This document shows positions 1-6,955 of a DNA stretch of 9,735 bases, one piece after another (positions within the stretch are counted from its first letter, which is position 1; every line of letters begins with the position of its first letter). The stretch lies in contig QNDJ01000033.1 in assembly GCA_003644825.1 (NCBI GenBank), positions 1-9,735 on the forward strand. Direction: 5' to 3'. Position numbers and translations under genes: made by a program. The stretch is from Candidatus Zhuqueibacterota bacterium (GTDB taxonomy: Bacteria > SM23-31 > B21-G16). The notes under the pieces were generated by a model. That model was given only the letters and a program-made list of their open reading frames with translations, was not told where the DNA came from and ran no database searches.

Positions 1-76
1 ATATTTATGTTAAAGATTCAGATTGACACCTGACATTATCAGCAAAACAAAACTCCAGAAATTCAAGAACTTTATC

Positions 77-1042
77 TTATTTTTTTTCACCTTTCTCAAA
101 ATCTTCAAATGCCTGAATAATATCTTTTACAAGTTTATGCCTTACAACGTCTGTTTTCTTAAGGTAAATAAAATCTATACCATCTATCCCTTTTAGAATA
201 CTTTGAACCTGTATTAATCCTGACTGAGAAGGATTGGGGAGGTCTATCTGGGTAATATCACCTGTAATAATTGCTTTTGAATTTACCCCAAGCCTCGTCA
301 GGAACATTTTCATCTGGAGAGGCGTTGTATTTTGAGCTTCATCCAGAATGACAAAGGAACTATTTAAAGTTCTTCCTCTCATATAAGCTAAAGGCACAAC
401 CTCAATAATTCTTTTTTCCAGGTATTTACTCAATTTTTCTGCAGGAAGCATATCAAAAAGAGCATCGTACAATGGCCTTAAGTAAGGGTCAACCTTTTCC
501 CTTAAATCACCGGGTAAAAACCCGAGGCTTTCTCCTGCTTCTACAGCAGGCCTTGAAAGAACAATCTTCTTAACAGCCTTATTCTTTAACATATTTATAG
601 CAATTGCTACAGCCAGGTATGTTTTGCCTGTTCCAGCAGGACCTATTGTAAAAACAATATCATTTTCAAGAGCAGATTTGTAATAATGACTTTGCCCCTC
701 GGACCTTGGCTTTATATAGCCTCCCGGAGTAAAAAGTATTATGTCTTCAACCTTCTTTTTAACTTCATTACTTATCTTGCCCTTTTTAGAAATCTTTATA
801 GCTGTTTCAACATCCTCTTTATCAAGTTTATTGTATCTATTTACAAAGAAAATTAATTCAGAAAAAAGGTTTTCTATTTTATTTATATCCTCAGAATTTC
901 CCTGGATATAAATATTTTCACCTCTAACAACCACCTTTGAATTAAAACTTTTTTCTATTAGCTTCAAATTAGCATCATTGAAACCAAACAGAATAAGGGG
1001 GTCAGCGCCTTTTAAATCCAGTTTTTTTTTAATTTCAGTCAT
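77..1042 (-). CDS. PhoH-like ATPase (PhoH/YbeZ family)
   Basis: Cytoplasmic P-loop ATPase of the PhoH/YbeZ family. Family members are linked to RNA metabolism and often sit beside the rRNA-maturation endonuclease YbeY. Seen here: an N-terminal KH-like region (about residues 7-65), the linker motif KPRSEGQSHY (111-120), Walker A GPAGTGKT (134-141), Walker B VILDEAQN (231-238), a TGD motif (260-262) and the late RH pair (301-302). At 321 residues it is full length for the family. The ATG at 1040-1042 is the only plausible start, because an in-frame TGA lies 24 nt upstream and the N-terminus matches the family. The start lacks a normally spaced SD: the nearest GGAG lies in the loop of a 15-bp hairpin whose base is 9 nt before the ATG. 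No ybeY is visible in the 76 bases downstream, but the window ends there. Confidence 0.97.
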   Translation of the reverse strand: MTEIKKKLDLKGADPLILFGFNDANLKLIEKSFNSKVVVRGENIYIQGNSEDINKIENLFSELIFFVNRYNKLDKEDVETAIKISKKGKISNEVKKKVEDIILFTPGGYIKPRSEGQSHYYKSALENDIVFTIGPAGTGKTYLAVAIAINMLKNKAVKKIVLSRPAVEAGESLGFLPGDLREKVDPYLRPLYDALFDMLPAEKLSKYLEKRIIEVVPLAYMRGRTLNSSFVILDEAQNTTPLQMKMFLTRLGVNSKAIITGDITQIDLPNPSQSGLIQVQSILKGIDGIDFIYLKKTDVVRHKLVKDIIQAFEDFEKGEKK

Positions 1043-1089
1043 AAAATAAAAAAGCTCTTGATTTCAAGCACTCCTGAAATCAAGAGCTT
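1041..1089 (-). terminator. Rho-independent terminator / phoH leader hairpin
   Basis: Read on the minus strand, a perfect 15-bp stem (1075-1089 with 1052-1066) encloses the 8-nt loop GGAGTGCT. It is followed by a T-rich run (TTTTTATTTTA), the form of an intrinsic terminator. It lies after the LysM gene stop (1177) and touches the phoH start (1042). It probably ends the lipoprotein-LysM transcript. Because it is so close to phoH and carries an SD-like GGAG in its loop, it may also attenuate or gate phoH expression. There is no T-tract on the plus strand, so it is directional. Confidence 0.8.
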
Positions 1090-1110
1090 ATAATAAACTC
1101 CTAAATACGT

Positions 1111-1141
1111 ATGATAATGGTTATACCGAGCTCTAAGTCAA
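1111..1141 (-). promoter_or_regulatory. candidate phoH promoter
   Basis: In the gap between the LysM gene and phoH, the minus strand has TTGACT (1136-1141), a 19-bp spacer and TATCAT (1111-1116). Transcription would start near 1105 and run through the whole hairpin at 1052-1089 before reaching the phoH start. The spacer is longer than ideal and the region is AT-rich, so this is a tentative call. Confidence 0.35.
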
Positions 1142-1176
1142 TTTCCATAACAATTCTAAATGAGTTGGCTCTCCGG

Positions 1177-2016
1177 CTACTTCCGTGGAATCACCAATAC
1201 CATATACGGATAAATCAAGTTCGGGTCTTCGATAACACTCTTGTTTGCTTCATAAATCTTATTCCACTGGAAAGGATCATTATAAATCCTGGCATAACCA
1301 GCAATCTTAGAGAGCCATTCTCCCTTTGCTACTAAATGTTCATTATCTCCAACCACTTTGTGAATCTTGAACTTCTGGTCCGGATAAATCAGGTCCGGGT
1401 CTTTTATCTGGTCCCTGTTAAAAGTATAGATTCTTATCCACTGATATGGGTTTCCATAAATCTCTTTTTTCCCGGCAATCTTCCATAAATAATCACCTTT
1501 TACGACAACATAAATCTGAATAGGAGGTTCAAGAGGTAAAATTCTTCCAAGTAGAGCTTTAATCTCGTTCATAACACTTGCGGCTTCAGGTAATTTACTT
1601 ATTTTGTTTTTCCCCATTTCCTCAACTTTTTTCTGGATTCCCTCGATTTCATCTTTCTGAGCCCACTTATCCTCTTTTGAAAGATTTACCAGACCCTGAA
1701 GCTGATTTTTGAATTTTTGCAATTCACTTATGAAGTTATTTATCCCGGCCTGGTCAGTACCAAGAATTGAATAAATTTGATTTTTTATATCTTCAATTTG
1801 CTTAACAAGTTGTTCCAGTTGATTTTTCAATTGCGTAAGGTCATTATCGCAGTTATTTAACTCTGCTTTTGCCTTATTTTCTCTTTGCTGCCATTCGATA
1901 AGCTGTTTCTGATATTCCTCTTTGGTCAGTTTCTGTTCCTGAGCAAAAAGGATAGTTGAACTTATCAGCAAACTGAAAATAACTAACAAAACTATTAAGG
2001 AAAATTTAATTTTCAT
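1177..2016 (-). CDS. secreted coiled-coil protein with two C-terminal LysM domains
   Basis: An exported, probably peptidoglycan-binding protein of 279 residues. A signal peptide spans about residues 1-25, with likely cleavage after LFA. A long Gln/Lys/Glu-rich coiled coil follows (about 28-135) and contains a single cysteine, C56. Two LysM modules end the protein (about 168-219 and 226-277), each with the KG(D/E)xLxKIAG opening and the DPxLIYP signature. LysM domains bind the glycan chains of peptidoglycan. The ATG at 2014-2016 was chosen because AAGGAG (2027-2032) lies 10 nt upstream and a signal peptide starts there. A TTG at 2056-2058 would add 14 residues without an SD. The gene starts 42 nt after the stop of the small lipoprotein gene and must be co-transcribed with it. 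Its coil can be aligned with that of the lipoprotein, including the cysteine. The exact role is unknown; envelope tethering is inferred. Confidence 0.93.
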   Translation of the reverse strand: MKIKFSLIVLLVIFSLLISSTILFAQEQKLTKEEYQKQLIEWQQRENKAKAELNNCDNDLTQLKNQLEQLVKQIEDIKNQIYSILGTDQAGINNFISELQKFKNQLQGLVNLSKEDKWAQKDEIEGIQKKVEEMGKNKISKLPEAASVMNEIKALLGRILPLEPPIQIYVVVKGDYLWKIAGKKEIYGNPYQWIRIYTFNRDQIKDPDLIYPDQKFKIHKVVGDNEHLVAKGEWLSKIAGYARIYNDPFQWNKIYEANKSVIEDPNLIYPYMVLVIPRK

Positions 2017-2058
2017 TCTTGCAGAACTCCTTTTTTTTTTAAAGAAGATAAATTCCAA

Positions 2059-2313
2059 CTACTTTATTGCTTCCAGGTCTTTCTGTAATTTTTTAAGTTC
2101 TTTTTGTTTCTGGGCAATCTGATTTTTAAGATCCTCTTTTTCCTTTTTACAATCGTCCAGTTTTTTCTCAGCTGCAAGAGCCGCCTGTTTTTGATGTTCA
2201 AGCTGGGCTAATTGTTCCTTATTTGCATATTTACTGCAACCACTGAATGCAAAAAGAAAAAACAGTAAAGCTATACAGATTATACCCATTATTAACTTTA
2301 ATTTTTTTCCCAT
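2059..2313 (-). CDS. small coiled-coil lipoprotein
   Basis: An 84-residue predicted lipoprotein. A short basic start (MGKKLK) and a hydrophobic segment lead to the lipobox FSGC, with C26 as the lipidated cysteine. The rest (about 32-84) is a charged Lys/Glu/Gln-rich amphipathic helix that looks like a coiled coil, with a second cysteine at C55. Size and layout recall Lpp-type lipoproteins, but there is no clear sequence match. The ATG at 2311-2313 was preferred because AAGGAGG (2324-2330) is 10 nt upstream, the same spacing as in the next gene. An adjacent TTG at 2314-2316 would add one residue. It is the first gene of a two-gene unit with the LysM protein. The pairing suggests a membrane-anchored partner for a peptidoglycan-binding protein, which is inference. 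Confidence 0.88.
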   Translation of the reverse strand: MGKKLKLIMGIICIALLFFLFAFSGCSKYANKEQLAQLEHQKQAALAAEKKLDDCKKEKEDLKNQIAQKQKELKKLQKDLEAIK

Positions 2314-2375
2314 CAAGATAAATCCTCCTTTTTAAATTTTTTTACTGAGGTATCTGCAAGCTCCATTATTTTTAA

Positions 2376-2404
2376 AAAGTAAAAAAATAAATAACAATTG
2401 TCAA
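2376..2404 (-). promoter_or_regulatory. promoter of the lipoprotein-LysM operon
   Basis: The minus strand carries a perfect -35 TTGACA (2399-2404), a 17-bp T-rich spacer and TACTTT (2376-2381), which keeps the key first, second and sixth -10 bases. Transcription would start near 2369, giving a leader of about 55 nt before the lipoprotein ATG. It lies in the gap after the AspRS stop, so this pair can be expressed separately from the upstream genes. Confidence 0.6.
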
Positions 2405-2473
2405 GAAAAAAAATAATTATTTTGCTTTAGACTTAACATTGTTATGCTTTTCTTATTATAATTAATCAAGTTA

Positions 2474-4243
2474 TCATCTTTCTTCATTTACAATCCTGAT
2501 ACCGAGCTCATCAAGTTGATTTTTACTAACCTCAGAAGGGCACTCTTCCATAAGAGAATATGCTTTATTAGTCTTTGGAAAAGCTATAACATCCCTAATA
2601 GAATCTGTCCCACAGAATATCATTACCATTCTATCAAATCCAAAAGCAATTCCCCCGTGAGGTGGAGCACCATATTCAAATGCTTTCAATAAAAAACCGA
2701 ACTTTTTTTCAGCTTCTTCTTTCTTTAAATTCAGAACTTTGAATATTTTTTCCTGTAAATCCCTTTTCCATATTCTTATACTTCCACTGGCTATTTCGCT
2801 ACCATTTAAAACAAGGTCATAAGCCTTTGACCTCACCCTTGATGGGTCTCTTTCCAGATATTCTATATCATTTAAATCAGGAGAAGTAAATGGATGATGG
2901 GTAGAATCCCATCTTTTTTCTTCTTCATTATATTCAAATAGTGGAAACTCCGTTACCCAGAGATGAACATATTCTCTCTTTACAGGAAACTTAAACCTTT
3001 TAAGAATTTCCAGTCTTAAAGCACCAATAGCAGGCAATACATCTTCTTTTTTATCCGCTGCAAGCAGAATTAAATCTCCCTCTTTTGCAGAAAATTTTTC
3101 AATAATTTTATTTATTTCAGCTTCAGATAAAAACTTTGTCAGAATAGAACTTATTTCATTACCTATTTTTATACTCACCAATCCTTTCAGTTCCTTTTGT
3201 TGAACATACTTACTCAAGTTATCAACCTCTTTTCTTGATAGCCCTGCCAGTCCCCGGGCAGAAATCCCACATACTATACCCCCCTTTTTCACAGTTTCTG
3301 AAAATACTTTGAATTCACATTCTTTCACTATATCACTTACTTCTGTAATTGGCATATCCCATCTCAGGTCTGGTTTATCCGTTCCATAAAATTTTATCGC
3401 TTCCTGATAGGTCAATCTTGGAAAAGGAGTTTCAATTTCTCGATTAAGTACATCCTTAAACAGAGTTGTCATTAAACCTTCAACAACTTTAAATACATCA
3501 TTTTCATCCACAAACGACATCTCCATATCTATTTGTGTAAATTCTGGTTGTCTATCAATTCTGAGGTCTTCATCTCTGAAACACTTAACAATCTGAAAAT
3601 ACTTATCAAATCCTGAAATCATCAAAATCTGTTTATATGTTTGAGGAGATTGAGGTAAAGCATAAAACCAGCCTTTAAAAATTCTGCTTGGAACAAGGTA
3701 ATCCCTTGCCCCTTCAGGGGTGCTCTTCATTAGGAAAGGGGTTTCTATTTCAACAAATCCTTCTCTATCAAAATATCTCCTTACAGATTGATACATTCTG
3801 TGCCTGATTAAAAAATTTCTCTGCAGTTCGGGCCGCCTTAAATCAAGATATCTATATTTAAGCCTCAATTCTTCGGTTGCTTCGGTATAACCCGATACCT
3901 GAAAAGGGGTTGTTTTACTTTCATTCAGTATCTCAATATCCTCAACAAGAATTTCTATTTCACCTGTTTTCAGGTTCGGATTTGCCATACCCTTTGGCCT
4001 GCTTGCTACCTTACCTTTAATTGCAATTACATATTCTCTTCTTAATTTTTTAGCAACATTATAACTCTGGGGGTTTTTCTCAGGAGAAAAAACCAGTTGA
4101 GTAATCCCATACCTATCCCTGATGTCAATAAATCGGAGACCCCCGTGGTCTCTCCAGCTATCAACCCAGCCCATTAAAATAACTTCTTTATTACAATCCT
4201 TCAGCCTTAATTCTCCACAATTATTACTCCTTTTCCATTTCAT
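2474..4243 (-). CDS. aspS: aspartyl-tRNA synthetase, bacterial type (probably non-discriminating)
   Basis: Cytoplasmic class II synthetase that charges tRNA with aspartate. Its 589 residues match the bacterial type. The N-terminal OB-fold anticodon-binding domain (about 1-105) precedes the catalytic core. Motif 1 lies near EIETPFLMKSTPEGARDY (165-182), motif 2 includes FRDED (222-226) and RQPEFTQID (231-239), and motif 3 is GIAFGFDR (531-538). The bacterial GAD insertion lies between motifs 2 and 3 (about 290-420). The anticodon domain has His33 in RDHGG and Gly85 in RPKG. These match the positions (His31 and Gly81 in Pseudomonas aeruginosa) reported to relax discrimination between tRNA-Asp and tRNA-Asn. 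The enzyme therefore probably also makes Asp-tRNA-Asn for GatCAB amidation; GatCAB itself is not in the window. The ATG has the SD-like AGAGG 6 nt upstream. The gene is 92 nt from the protease stop and may have its own promoter. Confidence 0.98.
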   Translation of the reverse strand: MKWKRSNNCGELRLKDCNKEVILMGWVDSWRDHGGLRFIDIRDRYGITQLVFSPEKNPQSYNVAKKLRREYVIAIKGKVASRPKGMANPNLKTGEIEILVEDIEILNESKTTPFQVSGYTEATEELRLKYRYLDLRRPELQRNFLIRHRMYQSVRRYFDREGFVEIETPFLMKSTPEGARDYLVPSRIFKGWFYALPQSPQTYKQILMISGFDKYFQIVKCFRDEDLRIDRQPEFTQIDMEMSFVDENDVFKVVEGLMTTLFKDVLNREIETPFPRLTYQEAIKFYGTDKPDLRWDMPITEVSDIVKECEFKVFSETVKKGGIVCGISARGLAGLSRKEVDNLSKYVQQKELKGLVSIKIGNEISSILTKFLSEAEINKIIEKFSAKEGDLILLAADKKEDVLPAIGALRLEILKRFKFPVKREYVHLWVTEFPLFEYNEEEKRWDSTHHPFTSPDLNDIEYLERDPSRVRSKAYDLVLNGSEIASGSIRIWKRDLQEKIFKVLNLKKEEAEKKFGFLLKAFEYGAPPHGGIAFGFDRMVMIFCGTDSIRDVIAFPKTNKAYSLMEECPSEVSKNQLDELGIRIVNEER

Positions 4244-4266
4244 TTAGACCTCTTAAATAAATTTTA

Positions 4267-4295
4267 AATTAATTTTTATAAAACATTTTTATCAA
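4267..4295 (-). promoter_or_regulatory. weak candidate aspS promoter
   Basis: In the 92-base gap upstream of aspS, the minus strand shows TTGATA (4290-4295), a 17-bp spacer and TTAATT (4267-4272). The gap is almost entirely A and T, so such matches occur easily by chance. No clear terminator was found after the protease stop, so read-through from the protease gene is equally possible. Confidence 0.25.
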
Positions 4296-4335
4296 TATTT
4301 AATTATTTCTTTTATAGTTCCAGCTTCTTAAAAAC

Positions 4336-6381
4336 CTATCTAATAAGTGTCATTTTTATTGTTTTTATACTATTTTTAACTTTTGCTCTTGCAAAGTAAA
4401 TCCCAGACGAAACAGCAACTCCATCAGAATTTACTCCTTTCCATTCTCGATAATAAATACCAGCAGAGAGCTTCTTGTTGAACAATGAAATTATTTCCCT
4501 ACCCAAAACATCATATATTTTTAATTCAACTTTTGTTTCTACTGGAATTTCCAGTTTCAAAATTGTTGAACTGTTAAATGGATTGGGGAAATTTTGCCTT
4601 AAAGTAAATTTTTCCGGGATATGTGGATTAAAATTATTTTCCGAAGGTCCATTAAAAGTAGTATCACCATAAACAAGAGAGTAAGACATTTTTACAGAAT
4701 TACCCTTATAATATTTTTTGTTTCCATTTTTATCTTCAGCAAAGAAATAAAAATACAATCTGACCCCATCGGGGAATTTCGGTAGCTCACAATAGTATCT
4801 ATCTTTATCTTCTGATGGTATCATATTAAATTCCCGAAAATTCATACCACCTGTATATGAGAGAAATAGCTTTACTGAATTTTCTTTCAAACCATATCTG
4901 GATGCAGCACTTATATAAATCTTATACCTACCATTTTCCAGCTCGACTTCTGGTTCATTGCTAAAAACTACACCATAATTAAGAACTGCCTTATATGCAT
5001 TAACTATTCCCCAGCCATAATTATTATCAGGATTATTATACTTGCTTGCTGTCGCCTTTAAAACACTATTAACCTGAAAAGGAGTCAGTCCTGGATTGGC
5101 AGAGAGAATCAATGCAGCAACACCTGCAGTTAACGGACATGAAAAGGATGTACCAGCACTGTAAATATAATTCGAATATGTACCGGGTCTTAATGCATAA
5201 ATCAAATATCCCATTGCGCAGACATCCGGTTTTATTCTTCCATCAGCCGTTGGTCCTGGAGAACTAAAAATAGAAACCTGCCCATCTGGATTAACTGCAC
5301 CAACTGCTAAAACATTAAAACCGTCGGCAGGTGCAATAATTGTACCCCAATCAGACATCCTTTCGTTCCCGGCAGAATTAACCACCACTATCCCCTTCTC
5401 AACAGCAAGGTCTGCAGCAATGGTAACTTTTGCTGTTTTTCCATCCATATCATCAGGTGTATAATAATTTTCATCACTAAAATCCGCATAACCGAGTGAA
5501 CTGGAAACAATATCACATCCGATACTATCAAGCCATTCCAGACCTTCAATCCATAAATCTTCTTCAACAGCAATTTCCTTTGGAACAATTTCAGTCTTGG
5601 CAAGGGCAAAAGTTGAACCAAAGGCAGTTCCAATTAGTTTCCCTTCTTTAAAACCACCAATAGTTGAAAGTGTCATTGTTCCATGATTTTCCTGATTTTT
5701 ACTGTCCTGTTCCAGCTGACTAGAGGTAGTATCATCCCTGTTAATAAAATCATATTCATCAATTACTGTTACACCCTCAAGGGATTCATGACTTCTGTTA
5801 AAACCTGTATCAAGCATTCCTATTAATACACCTTTTCCAGTAATTTCAAGATTATGCACATCAGGGGTTTTGATTAATTCATTCTGATTTAATGATTCTC
5901 CATATCTATATCGATATTCATCATTATATCCTGAAGATTTCCGAAAAATCCTGAGGTTCTCAGGAGGTCTATATCTGAATACTTTTACCTTCTCTACACT
6001 TTTTACAAATTTCAAGGATTCCACTATTTTCTTTTCTTTTTCATTCAGGTATAAGGTAATTCCATTCAACCATTTTGACCTGGATATCGGCTTAAAACCA
6101 AGCCTAATTATTTCATTCAGATAAGCATCATTTAAAGGAAGATCTGTTTCGTCTATTAATTTATCAAGTGGTAAAACCTTTGTTCTTCTTTCAAGAGACC
6201 GCTTACTTAACAACAATCTCTGATATTCAAGAGAGGAGTTTATATTCTTTAATAAGAAATTCTCTTTAGAATCAAAAAAGACCCAGTATTTAATCCTGGT
6301 ATTATCCTGATGAAATTTCAAACCTAAAAACAGAAAGACAATCAGCATCAAAAATATTTCTGCCTTAACATATTTATTCAT
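4336..6381 (-). CDS. secreted subtilisin-like serine protease (S8) with C-terminal T9SS/FlgD-Ig-like domain
   Basis: Exported serine endopeptidase of 681 residues. An N-terminal hydrophobic segment (about 8-22) serves as signal or anchor. A propeptide-like region (about 30-137) carries the SKRSLERR and SKWLNG blocks typical of this group. The subtilase domain (about 180-470) has the full catalytic set: Asp191 in MLDTG, His233 in NHGT, oxyanion Asn339 in SAGN and Ser412 in GTSFSCP. A beta-rich Ig-like stretch (about 475-570) follows. The C-terminal domain (about 588-681) has NFPNPFN (597-603), KIYDVLGREI and a terminal SGIYF...KMTLIR strand, the pattern of type IX secretion or FlgD-Ig-like sorting domains. 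It probably acts at the cell surface or outside the cell; the substrate is unknown. The ATG at 6379-6381 has an in-frame stop 27 nt before it and no close SD, unlike its neighbours. It is divergent from the gene at 6541. Confidence 0.96.
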   Translation of the reverse strand: MNKYVKAEIFLMLIVFLFLGLKFHQDNTRIKYWVFFDSKENFLLKNINSSLEYQRLLLSKRSLERRTKVLPLDKLIDETDLPLNDAYLNEIIRLGFKPISRSKWLNGITLYLNEKEKKIVESLKFVKSVEKVKVFRYRPPENLRIFRKSSGYNDEYRYRYGESLNQNELIKTPDVHNLEITGKGVLIGMLDTGFNRSHESLEGVTVIDEYDFINRDDTTSSQLEQDSKNQENHGTMTLSTIGGFKEGKLIGTAFGSTFALAKTEIVPKEIAVEEDLWIEGLEWLDSIGCDIVSSSLGYADFSDENYYTPDDMDGKTAKVTIAADLAVEKGIVVVNSAGNERMSDWGTIIAPADGFNVLAVGAVNPDGQVSIFSSPGPTADGRIKPDVCAMGYLIYALRPGTYSNYIYSAGTSFSCPLTAGVAALILSANPGLTPFQVNSVLKATASKYNNPDNNYGWGIVNAYKAVLNYGVVFSNEPEVELENGRYKIYISAASRYGLKENSVKLFLSYTGGMNFREFNMIPSEDKDRYYCELPKFPDGVRLYFYFFAEDKNGNKKYYKGNSVKMSYSLVYGDTTFNGPSENNFNPHIPEKFTLRQNFPNPFNSSTILKLEIPVETKVELKIYDVLGREIISLFNKKLSAGIYYREWKGVNSDGVAVSSGIYFARAKVKNSIKTIKMTLIR

Positions 6382-6424
6382 AATAACAAAACCGTATTTG
6401 TCAATTTAGTCCTGTAGATATATC

Positions 6425-6452
6425 AATAAAATAAAACCTGATTAAACAGGTT
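6425..6452 (-). promoter_or_regulatory. terminator-like hairpin in the protease leader
   Basis: On the minus strand, AACCTG, the loop TTTAAT and CAGGTT form a perfect 6-bp stem (6447-6452 with 6435-6440), followed by TTATTTTATT. It falls at the very 5' end of the transcript expected from the promoter at 6459-6487. It resembles a short intrinsic terminator or attenuator, or a 5'-stabilising hairpin. The stem is short, so its function is uncertain. Confidence 0.4.
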
Positions 6453-6458
6453 CATTAC

Positions 6459-6487
6459 AATATAATTAATAGTGAACTAATTTGCAA
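6459..6487 (-). promoter_or_regulatory. candidate promoter of the protease gene
   Basis: The minus strand has TTGCAA (6482-6487), an exactly 17-bp spacer and TATATT (6459-6464), with a predicted start near 6452 and a leader of about 70 nt. TTTGCAAA is palindromic, so the same element could serve as a weak -35 for the divergent gene at 6541, with TAAATA 16 bp on; that match is poor. Confidence 0.45.
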
Positions 6488-6540
6488 ATAGATTTAAGTA
6501 AATTAAATAAAACTCCGATAGTTATACTGGAGGTGATATA

Positions 6541-6828
6541 ATGAATGATACTTTATTAAACCAGGACGAAATTGACAGCCTGTTAAACCAGATTAATAAT
6601 GAAAACAACTCAGATACAGAAAATAAAGAAAATGAAAATCAACTAAAAACATATAAAAAGATATTCAGGCCTTTAAAAAAATCCGTTGAAAAATTTCAAT
6701 TTCCCCGAAGGTCTCCTATTATAAAAAAGGAAAATGTTGTGTTAAATCCTGAACCTTCCTACATTCCTAAAAAGAACGAAACTGTCGTTTATACCCTGGA
6801 TGGATACATAAAACGAAGATATAAATGA
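6541..6828 (+). CDS. orphan protein with FliM/FliN-type N-terminal (CheY-binding-like) peptide
   Basis: A 95-residue protein whose start contains LLNQDEIDSLLNQ (residues 5-17). This closely follows the N-terminal consensus of flagellar switch proteins FliM, FliN and FliY (LSQxEIDALL), the segment that binds phosphorylated CheY in FliM. After it comes an Asn/Glu-rich, probably disordered linker (about 18-36), then a basic, proline-containing stretch (37-95) ending in IKRRYK. No FliM middle domain or SpoA domain follows, and the other frames downstream carry no continuation. The gene looks real: a perfect GGAGGTGAT SD sits 5 nt before the ATG. It is divergent from the protease and has no flagellar or chemotaxis neighbours in this window. 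Function is unknown; a CheY-binding or switch-docking role is a hypothesis from the motif alone. Confidence 0.8.
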   Translation: MNDTLLNQDEIDSLLNQINNENNSDTENKENENQLKTYKKIFRPLKKSVEKFQFPRRSPIIKKENVVLNPEPSYIPKKNETVVYTLDGYIKRRYK

Positions 6829-6955
6829 AAGATATTAACAAATATCAAAAAAAGATTGTTATTAATTTTTAACTAATTATCAGAACAGTAATATCATTAG
6901 TTTCATTTTATAGTCCACATATATCTATTAAAAGCAGAAATAAAGTAAACCAGTA

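Noticed and set aside
1-76. Open frame continuing past the phoH stop for about 23 codons
   Set aside because: It is only the same frame after the stop codon, has no start or SD and ends quickly; not evidence of a downstream gene.
1123-1133. ATACCGAGCTC shared with 2499-2509
   Set aside because: One copy is coding sequence for the AspRS C-terminus; an 11-base match is expected by chance in a window of this size.
1111-1335. 74-codon plus-strand open frame with an ATG
   Set aside because: It lies largely antisense to the LysM gene, has no SD, and its product has no recognisable features.
2017-2058. Longer LysM protein starting at a TTG just after the lipoprotein stop
   Set aside because: No SD before the TTG, the added residues spoil the signal peptide, and AAGGAG sits correctly before the ATG at 2014-2016.
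4475-4672. 65-codon plus-strand open frame
   Set aside because: It is antisense to the coding region of the protease sorting domain, which is clearly real in the other strand; no SD.
5388-5633. 81-codon minus-strand open frame inside the protease gene
   Set aside because: It is in another frame of the subtilase catalytic domain, with low-complexity Leu-rich translation and no SD.
6831-6846. Inverted repeat GATATT/AATATC after the FliM-peptide gene
   Set aside because: The stem is six A/T-rich pairs and no T-tract follows on the plus strand, so it is too weak to call a terminator.
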